From a candidate division KSB1 bacterium (GTDB lineage Bacteria; Zhuqueibacterota; Zhuqueibacteria; Zhuqueibacterales; Zhuqueibacteraceae): DNA of 64,000 nt. Where the stretch lies: contig JAPDQB010000013.1 in assembly GCA_034506175.1 (NCBI GenBank), positions 1-64,000 on the forward strand, read 5' to 3'. A program made the translations under genes and the position numbers. Every line of letters begins with the position of its first letter. Position 1 is the first letter of the stretch. The notes under the pieces were generated by a model. The model was not told where the DNA came from. It saw nothing but the letters and a program-made list of their open reading frames with translations, and ran no database searches. Shown piece after piece: positions 56,747 through 64,000 of the stretch.

Positions 56747-59587
56747 ATGTTTGAGAGTCGACGGCTATGGCTTAAGACCGCTTTCGTGGTCTGTGTGTTG
56801 CTGGGGTCAAACGCCAGCTTGGTTTGGGCGCAAACAGCGACGCTGCGGGGCAGAGTCACCGATGCGCAATCCGGCGAAGGTTTGCCACAGGCCTCGGTTC
56901 AGGTCACCGCGCCTGGGGTTCAAACCGGTGCCGCCTCGGATGTTGACGGTACCTACACCGTTTCAAATCTGGCTGCCGGGACGTACACGGTGACTGTGAC
57001 ATACGTTGGGTATGAGAGAAAAATATTGACGGTCACCCTTGGCGCCGGCGAGAACAGGACCTTGAACATCGGCTTGTCGGGAACCGGTGTCGAGCTCAAC
57101 CCGGTGGTGGTTTCCGCCTCGCGCCGCCAGGAAAAAATTCTCGATGCGCCGGCCTCGGTGACGGTTTTGGAAGCGACACAAATTCGCGGCCGGGCAGCGA
57201 CCACGCCGACGGATTATTTGCGCGGCCTGCCGGCGGTGGATATTTCCACCAACGGCATTGCGCAAAGCAACGTGACCGTGCGCGGGTTCAACAACATTTT
57301 CTCCACGGTGCTGCTTTCACTCACCGACAACCGCTACGCCAATGTGCCCTCGTTGCGGTTGAATGCGTACAATTTTATTCCCTTAACCGCCGAAGATATT
57401 TCCCGCATCGAAGTGGTGTTGGGCCCGGGCGCGGCGCTTTACGGCCCGAACAGCGCGAATGGCGTCATGCACATCATCACGCGCTCGCCATTCGAATCGC
57501 CGGGAACGATTGTCAGCGTGGGCGGCGGCGGGCGTGATTTTGTCAATTTCGCGCGCACCGATCCCAGCGGCGGCCGCAATATTTTTATGGCCGGCTTTCG
57601 CCACGCCAGCGAGTTGAGCGAAAAAGTGGGATTGAAAATTTCCGGCCAATATTATCAGGGACAGGATTGGGAAAATTTCGATCCGGCTGAGCCGGCGACG
57701 GTGACCAAATTTCGCCCGACCGCCAGCGGTCCGCAGTTTGTCGGCGGCCCGGTTTCCAACGCGCGTGATTTTCAAGTTGAAAAATTTGCCGGCGAATTGC
57801 GGCTTGATTTCCGGCTGAACAGCAATACGACGTTGATTTTAAACAGCGGCTACAATCGGGCCGATCAGATCGAGCTGACCGGCATTGGAGCAGCACAGGG
57901 CATTGATTGGGGTTATTTTTATGGGCAGGCGCGCTTTAATCATAAAAACCTTTTCCTGCAAGGCTTCGTCAATGGCAACAATGCCGGAGATACGTATATT
58001 CGCCGAACCGGCCAGTTGATCATCGACCGCTCCAAGCTCTTTGTCGGGCAAATTCAACACAGCCTTGAGTTGGGCCAGCGACAGCGCTTTACTTATGGCT
58101 TCGACGGCTTGTTCACCCGGCCGAACTCGGATGGCACGATCTACGGCAACAACGAAGACAAGGACAATCTGAATGAGCTGGGGGTTTATCTGCAATCGGA
58201 AACCAAGCTCCATCCGACCAAGCTGGATTTTGTCGGCGCGCTTCGAGCCGACGACAACAATCATTTGGAAGATCCGGTTTTCTCGCCGCGCGCGGCTTTG
58301 ATTTTCAAGCCAAATTCCAACAACACGCTGCGCCTCACCTACAATCGCGCCTTCAACACGCAATCGCCGCTGGATTTGTTTCTGGATATTTTGCAATCAA
58401 CGGTGGCCAATCCACTGCGCGCGATCAACCCGGCGTTTAATCAGTATTTGATCACCGGCCGCGGCCGCGGCGTACCGGTGGAAACCGGATTCACCTTCCG
58501 CCGTGGCGCTGATGGTCGACCCCAGATGCGATCGCAATTCGATCAAAATCCGGATTTTGCCGATGCGACGGTCAATAACGTCTGGCCGACGTTCCGCGCC
58601 ATTATTTTGGGCGGCATTACCGATCCGGTCCAGCGCGCGCAGTTGAATGCTTTAATCCCCACGCAACTTAGTGAAACCATCAACGGCATTCTGCGCAGCC
58701 TGGCAACCGGCGGCGTCCTCACTGCCGACCAAATCAAGGACGTCGATCCGGTTCGCCCGAGCATCACGAACACCATCGAAGCCGGTTACAAAGGCGTGCT
58801 CGGCAACAAGCTGTTGCTGTCAGTTGATGTTTACAGCTCGCGCATCAAGGATCGCGTCGCCGGACTGCAAGCGGTAACCCCCGGCGTCTTTTTAGATGCG
58901 CCGAATTTGCTGCGGGTGTTGGGCAAAGACATTGCAGCCAGACTGATCGCCAATGGCGTGCCGCCGGCGCAGGCGCAGGCGCAAGCCACGGCCATCGTTC
59001 AACAACTTACGCCGACTATCGCGCAATTCGCCGCCCTGCCGGTTGGCGTCATCAACCCCGAGCAGCAGGCCAACAGCCCGACGAAAGATACGGACGTGAT
59101 TGCGACCTACCGCAACTTCGGCGAGGTTTCGATCAACGGCATGGATTTGAGCTTGTTCTATAATGCCACCGCCAACTGGGCGTTCGGCATGAATTATTCT
59201 TTTGTCACGAAAAACGGCTTCAACATCTTCAAACGGCCGAATCGCGTGTTTTTCCGCAACGTTGACAACACCGGCAACAATATCTCCCTCAATGCTCCGG
59301 GCAACAAGATCGCGCTGTCGGTTCAATATCGCGCTCCGGAACGCGGCTACGAGGTGGAATTGCGCGGCCGCTATATCGACGGCTTTCCGCATGAAACCGG
59401 CGTGTTCATCGGCGAAGTGCAAACCTACAGCGTGTTCGACTTGAATTTTGGCTATGATTTGCCCTTCTCCAAAGGCACGCGCTGGTCGATCAACGCGATC
59501 AATATTTTGGACAAGAAACACCGCGAGTTCATCGGCGCGCCGATTTTGGGCCGCTTGATCTTGACGAGAATTACGCAGAGTTTATAA
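56747..59587 (+). CDS. TonB-dependent receptor with CarboxypepD_reg-like N-terminal domain
   Basis: A 946-residue outer-membrane receptor, start MFESRRLWLKTAF six bases after AAGGAGG. Signal peptide to about residue 28 (VWAQT). A CarboxypepD_reg-like Ig domain follows (about 30-110, RGRVTDAQSGEGLPQASVQV), then the plug (about 120-235; VSASRRQEKILDAPASVTVL, NVTVRGFNN, RIEVVLGPGAALYGPNSANG) and a 22-strand barrel to the end. The N-terminal domain is typical of FCB-group receptors. The C-terminal end LILTRITQSL replaces the usual aromatic-terminated strand. It imports a bulky substrate with TonB energy. Ligand unknown, and no SusD partner is next to it. A terminator follows. Confidence 0.93.
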   Translation: MFESRRLWLKTAFVVCVLLGSNASLVWAQTATLRGRVTDAQSGEGLPQASVQVTAPGVQTGAASDVDGTYTVSNLAAGTYTVTVTYVGYERKILTVTLGAGENRTLNIGLSGTGVELNPVVVSASRRQEKILDAPASVTVLEATQIRGRAATTPTDYLRGLPAVDISTNGIAQSNVTVRGFNNIFSTVLLSLTDNRYANVPSLRLNAYNFIPLTAEDISRIEVVLGPGAALYGPNSANGVMHIITRSPFESPGTIVSVGGGGRDFVNFARTDPSGGRNIFMAGFRHASELSEKVGLKISGQYYQGQDWENFDPAEPATVTKFRPTASGPQFVGGPVSNARDFQVEKFAGELRLDFRLNSNTTLILNSGYNRADQIELTGIGAAQGIDWGYFYGQARFNHKNLFLQGFVNGNNAGDTYIRRTGQLIIDRSKLFVGQIQHSLELGQRQRFTYGFDGLFTRPNSDGTIYGNNEDKDNLNELGVYLQSETKLHPTKLDFVGALRADDNNHLEDPVFSPRAALIFKPNSNNTLRLTYNRAFNTQSPLDLFLDILQSTVANPLRAINPAFNQYLITGRGRGVPVETGFTFRRGADGRPQMRSQFDQNPDFADATVNNVWPTFRAIILGGITDPVQRAQLNALIPTQLSETINGILRSLATGGVLTADQIKDVDPVRPSITNTIEAGYKGVLGNKLLLSVDVYSSRIKDRVAGLQAVTPGVFLDAPNLLRVLGKDIAARLIANGVPPAQAQAQATAIVQQLTPTIAQFAALPVGVINPEQQANSPTKDTDVIATYRNFGEVSINGMDLSLFYNATANWAFGMNYSFVTKNGFNIFKRPNRVFFRNVDNTGNNISLNAPGNKIALSVQYRAPERGYEVELRGRYIDGFPHETGVFIGEVQTYSVFDLNFGYDLPFSKGTRWSINAINILDKKHREFIGAPILGRLILTRITQSL

Positions 59588-59611
59588 GCTTTGGCGGGTT
59601 GTTCGATTGCA

Positions 59612-59650
59612 AGCCCGGCGGCTGTCAAGCTCGCCGGGCTTTTTGTTTTT
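59612..59650 (+). terminator. Rho-independent terminator after the TonB receptor gene
   Basis: AGCCCGGCG and CGCCGGGCT form a nine-base perfect stem around an 11-base loop (59612-59640), followed by TTTTGTTTTT (59641-59650). The position 25 bases after the receptor stop fits. Confidence 0.92.
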
Positions 59651-59788
59651 GCAGATTGAAATTGGAGACTTGATGAGTTTTATCGGAATGCAACAACGGA
59701 GAGAGAAAATTCAAAAAGGGACTATCGGCGGCTGTTACGCATTTCCTGGCGTGATCAAATCAAACAAATCATTGTTCTGTATGCTCTT

Positions 59789-59878
59789 TTATTTCTGCGG
59801 CTTGTCGTGGCGCGTGAGAAACGCAATTGTGCCGAAAAAGATCACTAAGAATATGCCGATAATAGCCAAATTTTCCAT
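59789..59878 (-). CDS. Tiny single-helix membrane protein (29 residues)
   Basis: The frame MENLAIIGIFLVIFFGTIAF followed by LTRHDKPQK is preceded by GGAG at a good distance (GGAGAATAATC-ATG). It has one hydrophobic helix (about 4-21) and a short charged end, typical of small membrane subunits that associate with transporters or respiratory enzymes. It begins only three bases after the stop of another tiny membrane protein. It is too short for a homology call. Some annotated symporter small accessory proteins look like this, but no symporter gene is intact nearby. Confidence 0.55.
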   Translation of the reverse strand: MENLAIIGIFLVIFFGTIAFLTRHDKPQK

Positions 59879-59881
59879 GAT

Positions 59882-59962
59882 TATTCTCCTTTCTTTCTAA
59901 AATAAATGGCAAGAGCAACAAGTACAACATAAGCAAATAAACCAATGCCTAAAACGTCCATT
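59882..59962 (-). CDS. Tiny single-helix membrane protein (26 residues), upstream partner
   Basis: The frame MDVLGIGLFAYVVLVALAIY, ending in FRKKGE, has a hydrophobic helix with a positively charged cytoplasmic end. The stop is followed by the next tiny gene after three bases, so the two form an operon. Upstream, another short frame with GGGAGGTATG (MVIGSILSEHFKWTF, stop at about 59947) overlaps the start of this gene, either as leader peptide or as the tail of a lost gene. Confidence 0.5.
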
Positions 59963-60145
59963 TAAAATGTTCACTGAGAATACTTCCGATGACCATACCT
60001 CCCAAATCTACTGCTGCCGCTTCTTTACAATATCAGATAATGTCGAAAATTGTGCTTTTGTCAATTTCATGCCGGGCAACTCTCATCTGTTTGTGCAAGA
60101 AAGATGGTAAAGAATTTATCAAAAGTCAAATCAATTGATTTTCCA

Positions 60146-60982
60146 TCAAATGCTCCCCGCATCCTCCCGCGCCCGTCTTAATAAATCCGCCAGTGCAAAG
60201 CGCCCGGCCATTTGTTCGAGATAAACAAAATCCAGCCTCTCGCCCTGCACTTTCAGCACGCCGAGCACGTCGCGCCATGGCTTCTCGGAAATTTCCCCGC
60301 CTTTTCGGAACCAGCGCAGCTTCGCGAGAATCACGTCCTCGGCGCTGGCCATCCAGATTTCGCCGGCGCCGATATTAACACGCTGTCGCCGGGCGAAGGC
60401 GGCCAATTCCATTTCATCCTCGTCCGTAACCGGGTAGAAATCAATCTTGAACGCCGTCTCGATGTGAATGATGTTGAACGCATATCGCCGCGTTAAAACA
60501 TCCTGAACCGCAACGGCGCTTACGACAAAATCATTTTCAAATGCTTTCACGAATTGGGAAATAAGAATCGGCAAAATCCGAATCACGATGTCTGCATCAT
60601 TGGTCAAACGCGGCTCCCCTTAGTTGATGCTGGCGAGGCCTCCGCCGATATAGTATGGAATTTTGCTTTCATCGAGACGTTGGGCGGCCATCGCGACGAT
60701 TTCTGTTTCGTTCAACATCTTCACTTCTCCGTAAAAAGGTGTTTGAACAGAAAAAGCATGCTCGGTCAGCTCGCGGCCAAAGCAGCGAGCGTTCAACTGA
60801 TAATAAAGCTCGCGCTCCGTAGCCTGAGGAAACTGCGAGCGCAGATTATTCAACATGAGCCGCTTTGCCAGATCTCGCAGGCCCATCATGCTCACGAGCT
60901 TCTGTTGTGGCGTGCGCTTTCGCAAGAATCCAATAAGCACGGCCTCCATTTCCGGCGAGGTGTCTTCAGCTAATGTTCGCAT
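60146..60982 (-). pseudogene. Nucleotidyltransferase-like gene interrupted by one nonsense codon, fused to a small upstream gene
   Basis: One frame runs from 60982 to 60146 with a single TAA at 60620-60622. Before it lies a small helical protein (MRTLAEDTSPEMEAVLIGFL ... RELYYQLNARCFGRE), which reads without a stop into MLNETEIVAMAAQRLDESKI and PYYIGGGLASIN-stop. Right behind the stop the frame goes on GEPRLTNDADIVIRI, the Asp-x-Asp motif of a nucleotidyltransferase-fold protein, and ends normally. In this family the sequence is SxxYGEPRxTxDxD, so TAA most likely replaced TAT (Tyr). A good GGAG precedes the internal Met (near 60718), so two coupled genes are the natural reading. Related two-gene units are often toxin-antitoxin-like, an inference here. 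Confidence 0.72.
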
Positions 60983-61035
60983 TTTAAAATATCTATTTTT
61001 CGTCGCAGCTCCCTTTTTATTGCGAGTCCCAATTT

Positions 61036-62427
61036 TTACGCCCGCTCAAAATACCTTGCCCGCTCCCAGCTCGTCACCACTTCATCAAACTTGCGCTGCT
61101 CGGTTTTGAAGAAATGAAGATAATGCTCGATCACCGCCTCGCCGAACGTTTCCCGTGCCCAGCGGCTTTTCTCCAATTCGTGAATTGCCTCGTTGAGTGA
61201 ATGCGGCACCTGCGGCAAATCGCGGCTGGCGTACACATCGCCGGAAAACATCGGCGGCGGCTCGATCTGCTTTTCGATGCCGTCCAGTCCGGCCGTCAGC
61301 GCCGCGGCAAAAGCCAAATAGGGATTGGCGTCCGCCCCCGGGGCCCGGCATTCGATGCGCAGCGACGGGCCGTGCCCGACGATGCGAAACCCGGCGGTGC
61401 GGTTGTCGTAGCTCCAGGCGATGCCGGTCGGCGCAAACGAGCCGGCGCGATAGCGTTTGTACGAGTTGGGATACGGCGCATAAAACGGATAAATCTCACG
61501 CAGGTGCGCCATCCAGCCGCCGAGAAACCAGCGGAACAACGGCGAGCTGTGCACCGGTCCGAAAGCTTCATCGCCGGGGAAAAGCGCCTGCTGATTTTTG
61601 GCATCCCACAAACTCACGTGCACGTGCAGGCCGGAGCCGGCGTAGCGCTCGTCCCATTTCGCCATGAACGTCACCGCGCAATTTTGCTGCAACGCGATTT
61701 CCTTGGCCGCGTGTTTGTAAATCGCGTGCCGGTCGCACATTTCCAGAAACTCGGCGTAGCGCAAATTAATTTCCTGCTGGCCCGGCCCCCACTCGCCTTT
61801 GGAAAATTCAACGGGAATGCCCGAGCGGTCCAAGTGATGGCGAATCGCGCCGATGACAAACTCCTCTTTCGTGCCTTGAAAAATGCGATAATCTTCGATG
61901 TAGTTGCCAATCGGCTCGAGATCGATGTACTTTTTGCGCGCGGCTTCTTCGTAGGTATCTTTGAACACGTACAGCTCCAATTCCGAGCCGCCCATTGCGA
62001 CGTAGCCTTTGCCGGCAGCACGTTCGATTTGCTGGCGCAAAATACTGCGCGGCGCGATTTCCACCAGCTCGTCTTTTTCTTCATTGTAAATGTCACAGAG
62101 AACGATCGCGGTTTTATCCAGCCAGCTTGCCAGCCGCAGCGTTTTCAAATCCGGCACCAGACGAAAGTCGCCGTAGCCTTTTTCCCAGCTCGTGAAGGCA
62201 TAACCCGGCACCGGATCCATTTCCATGTCGCACGCCAGCAGATAATCGCAGGCGTGAATCGCGTGATCGAGCACGTCATTGACAAAATAATGTCCGGTGA
62301 TGCGCTTGCCCATCAACCGGCCGTACATATCCGGAAAAGCCGTGAGCACGGTTTCGATTTGCTCATCGGCGACCATTTGCTTGAGGGTTTCAACATCGAT
62401 CATGCCGCGTATCGAGGAAGTGGTCAT
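61036..62427 (-). CDS. Glutamine-synthetase-family enzyme, probably gamma-glutamylpolyamine synthetase
   Basis: A 463-residue GS-fold ligase, start MTTSSIRGMIDVETL after AGGAGAACAATCA. The N-terminal beta-grasp domain contains TVLTAFPDMYGRLMGKRI near residue 28. The catalytic domain has the metal-ligand motif MGGSELELYVF near 128, GSGLHVHVSLW near 250 and RIECRAPGADANPYLAFAAA near 345. The NRTAGFRI and RAPGAD variants and the lack of the adenylylation loop fit the GlnT/PuuA side branch rather than GlnA. The next gene on the strand upstream is an aldehyde dehydrogenase. This is the PuuA/PuuC combination of the gamma-glutamyl putrescine pathway, so polyamine degradation is a reasonable inference. 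Confidence 0.85.
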   Translation of the reverse strand: MTTSSIRGMIDVETLKQMVADEQIETVLTAFPDMYGRLMGKRITGHYFVNDVLDHAIHACDYLLACDMEMDPVPGYAFTSWEKGYGDFRLVPDLKTLRLASWLDKTAIVLCDIYNEEKDELVEIAPRSILRQQIERAAGKGYVAMGGSELELYVFKDTYEEAARKKYIDLEPIGNYIEDYRIFQGTKEEFVIGAIRHHLDRSGIPVEFSKGEWGPGQQEINLRYAEFLEMCDRHAIYKHAAKEIALQQNCAVTFMAKWDERYAGSGLHVHVSLWDAKNQQALFPGDEAFGPVHSSPLFRWFLGGWMAHLREIYPFYAPYPNSYKRYRAGSFAPTGIAWSYDNRTAGFRIVGHGPSLRIECRAPGADANPYLAFAAALTAGLDGIEKQIEPPPMFSGDVYASRDLPQVPHSLNEAIHELEKSRWARETFGEAVIEHYLHFFKTEQRKFDEVVTSWERARYFERA

Positions 62428-62449
62428 TGATTGTTCTCCTGGAGAGTAA

Positions 62450-62501
62450 TTCGTAAAACGTAAAAACACGGCATCACGCATTACGCATCACGCATCACGT
62501 T
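62450..62501. repeat. Heptad tract between the aldehyde dehydrogenase and GS-family genes
   Basis: Blocks ATTCGTA, AAACGTA, AAAACAC, then CGCATTA, CGCATCA, CGCATCA and CGTTTCA fill the 74-base spacer. The tract begins with the ACGTAAA word family and changes to a CGCATCA family with the period intact. Confidence 0.75.
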
Positions 62502-63962
62502 TCACATCCCCGTATGAATAAACACACTCTTCAACTCACTATAATGATCCAGCGCCGCCAAGCCCAGCTCGCGTCCCATGCCGCTGTGCTTGACGCCGCC
62601 GAACGGCGCTTCGAGATGCACGCTGCTGCCGGAGTTGATCGAGAGCACGCCGGTTTCCACCGCCCGCGCCACCCGCAACGCCCGCTCGATGTCGCGCGTC
62701 CAAATCGAGCCGGAAAGGCCGTAGAGGCTGTTGTTGGCAATGGCGATGGCCTCGGCTTCGGTTTCAAACGGCATCACCGCGAGCACCGGGCCGAAAATTT
62801 CTTCCTGCGCGATTTTCATCTGCGGGCGAACACTGCCGAAGAGCGTCGGCGGCAAATACGCGCCGGCTGCCAGCGGTCCGGTTTCGGGTTTCTTGCCGCC
62901 GCATAAAAGCGAGGCGCCTTCCTCTTGGCCGGCGTCGATATAGCTTTGCACGCGCTCACGATGGCTCAGCGAAATCAGCGGGCCCATTTCGGTTTTCTCA
63001 TCGAGCGGATCGCCGACTTTGACCTTCTGAAAAATCTCGATGAGCCGCGATAAAAATTGATCGTAAATCGGGCGCTCGACGAGCAAGCGGCTGCGGGCGC
63101 AGCAATCCTGCCCGGCATTGCCCAGCAAACTCGAAGCGGCCGAGGGGATCGCCCGCTCCAAATTGGCGTCGGCAAAAACGATATTGGCCGATTTGCCGCC
63201 AAGCTCCAAGGTCACACGCTTGACGTCGTCTGCCGCGAGGCGCATCACGTGACGGCCGATTTCCGTCGAGCCGGTGAAAGAAATTTTACGGACGAGCGGA
63301 TGACGCACCAACGCCTCGCCGGCCGGAACGCCTTCGCCGGGAACGACATTGAAAACCCCCGGCGGAATGCCCGCTTCCAAAGCCAATTCGCCGATGCGCA
63401 GCGCGGTGAGCGGCGTTTGCTCCGCGGGTTTGACGACGACGGTGTTGCCCATCGCCAGCGCCGGCGCAACTTTCCACGCCAGAATCACCATCGGATAATT
63501 CCACGGCAAAATCAAGCCGCAGACGCCGATCGGCTCGCGGAACGTCAAGCTCACCCCGGGCGCGGCCACCGGAATGGTGCTGCCGCCGATTTTGTTGATG
63601 GCGCCGGCATAATACTCAAAACAGCCCGCCACCGTGCCGACTTCGTCGCGGGCGTCGCTGATCGGCTTGCCGACGTTTTGGCTCTCCAGCCGAGCCAGTT
63701 CCTCGGTATGCTCGCGCAGCAGCGCGGCGAGACGCAAGAGCAGGCGCGTGCGCTCGCGGCTGTTGAGCTTCCGCCATTTGCCCTCGCGAAAGGCGCGGTC
63801 CGCGCTTTTGACGGCGGCATCCATATCTTCAGGCCCGGCTTCGGCGACAACCGCCAGCGCCTCGCTCGTCGCGGGATTAATGAGTGTCGTGGTGCGGCCG
63901 GAGAGCGCCGGTGGCCGTTTACCGTCAATGAGGAGGTTTTCTTGTAACACTGTTTTATTCAT
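62502..63962 (-). CDS. NAD(P)-dependent aldehyde dehydrogenase (PuuC-like)
   Basis: A 486-residue cytosolic dehydrogenase. It has the NAD-binding region ILPWNYPMVILAWKVAPAL near residue 152, FTGSTEIGRHVM near 230, the catalytic Glu in VTLELGGKSANIV near 253, the nucleophile in NAGQDCCARSRLLV near 287, and GPLISLSHRERV and EIFGPVLAVMPFE in the C-terminal half. The closest pattern is the betaine/gamma-aminobutyraldehyde group. With the GS-family gene downstream on the same strand it would oxidise gamma-glutamyl-gamma-aminobutyraldehyde in putrescine catabolism. The chosen start is MNKTVLQENLLIDGKR near the right edge of the window. Confidence 0.9.
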   Translation of the reverse strand: MNKTVLQENLLIDGKRPPALSGRTTTLINPATSEALAVVAEAGPEDMDAAVKSADRAFREGKWRKLNSRERTRLLLRLAALLREHTEELARLESQNVGKPISDARDEVGTVAGCFEYYAGAINKIGGSTIPVAAPGVSLTFREPIGVCGLILPWNYPMVILAWKVAPALAMGNTVVVKPAEQTPLTALRIGELALEAGIPPGVFNVVPGEGVPAGEALVRHPLVRKISFTGSTEIGRHVMRLAADDVKRVTLELGGKSANIVFADANLERAIPSAASSLLGNAGQDCCARSRLLVERPIYDQFLSRLIEIFQKVKVGDPLDEKTEMGPLISLSHRERVQSYIDAGQEEGASLLCGGKKPETGPLAAGAYLPPTLFGSVRPQMKIAQEEIFGPVLAVMPFETEAEAIAIANNSLYGLSGSIWTRDIERALRVARAVETGVLSINSGSSVHLEAPFGGVKHSGMGRELGLAALDHYSELKSVFIHTGM

Positions 63963-64000
63963 GACAGTCCTTACTGTTACGTGGCGTGAAACTGCATCCC

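Overview
The window looks like one contig of a Gram-negative bacterium of the FCB (Fibrobacterota-Chlorobiota-Bacteroidota) superphylum, probably a deep or candidate-phylum lineage (KSB1/Calditrichota-like is my guess). The reasons are a full-length SprA translocon protein, a PorP/SprF-like barrel, secreted proteins with type IX secretion (T9SS) C-terminal sorting domains, a carboxypeptidase-regulatory-domain TonB receptor, OmpA lipoproteins and LptF/LptG. No rRNA or tRNA gene was seen, so the taxonomy is inferred from gene families only.

Layout. 0.2-6.7 kb: sprA (minus). 7.0-10.3 kb: lptF-lptG-purE (plus). 10.2-14.5 kb: a ferritin-like protein, a membrane-anchored coiled-coil protein and an ATP-grasp-like protein. 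14.5-15.8 kb: two decayed genes (an AAA ATPase and a CocE/NonD hydrolase). 15.9-28.3 kb: a co-oriented minus-strand cassette. In order of transcription it encodes a giant secreted beta-propeller/ASH-repeat protein with a T9SS C-terminal domain, a PorP-like barrel, an ExbB/TolQ channel fused to two Big_1-like Ig domains, two ExbD proteins, a single-pass TonB/GldM-like protein, a TPR lipoprotein and a small exported protein. I read this as a proton-driven envelope machine tied to T9SS and consider it the main candidate for an undescribed system. 29-33.4 kb: GT9 glycosyltransferase, CHASE2 adenylate cyclase, dapF. 33.4-35.4 kb: a truncated T9SS-substrate gene, an IS110 remnant and an IS5-family element. 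35.4-43.1 kb: housekeeping and regulatory genes (Nif3-like, class V aminotransferase, NtrC-type regulator, quinone oxidoreductase, ABC-F). 43.5-47.4 kb: sterol-desaturase family, M28 peptidase, DUF1028. 47.4-49.4 kb: the ruins of a diversity-generating retroelement (DGR), with a truncated formylglycine-generating-enzyme-type variable protein, a GC hairpin and a broken avd but no reverse transcriptase, followed by an HsdM tail. 49.4-52.9 kb: folC, 5'-nucleotidase, OmpA. 53.1-54.5 kb: three consecutive broken genes. 54.6-59.6 kb: GT39 and a TonB receptor. 59.8-61 kb: two tiny membrane proteins and a gene interrupted by a nonsense codon. 61-64 kb: a glutamine-synthetase-family/aldehyde dehydrogenase pair suggestive of polyamine catabolism.

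Two genome-wide themes stand out. First, about a dozen genes are decayed, often by clean internal deletions that join the N- and C-terminal parts of a protein. Second, short sequences with a strict 7-bp period, differing in unit sequence from place to place, sit between genes and even inside dapF and the FGE gene. They resemble the cyanobacterial heptanucleotide STRRs in design.
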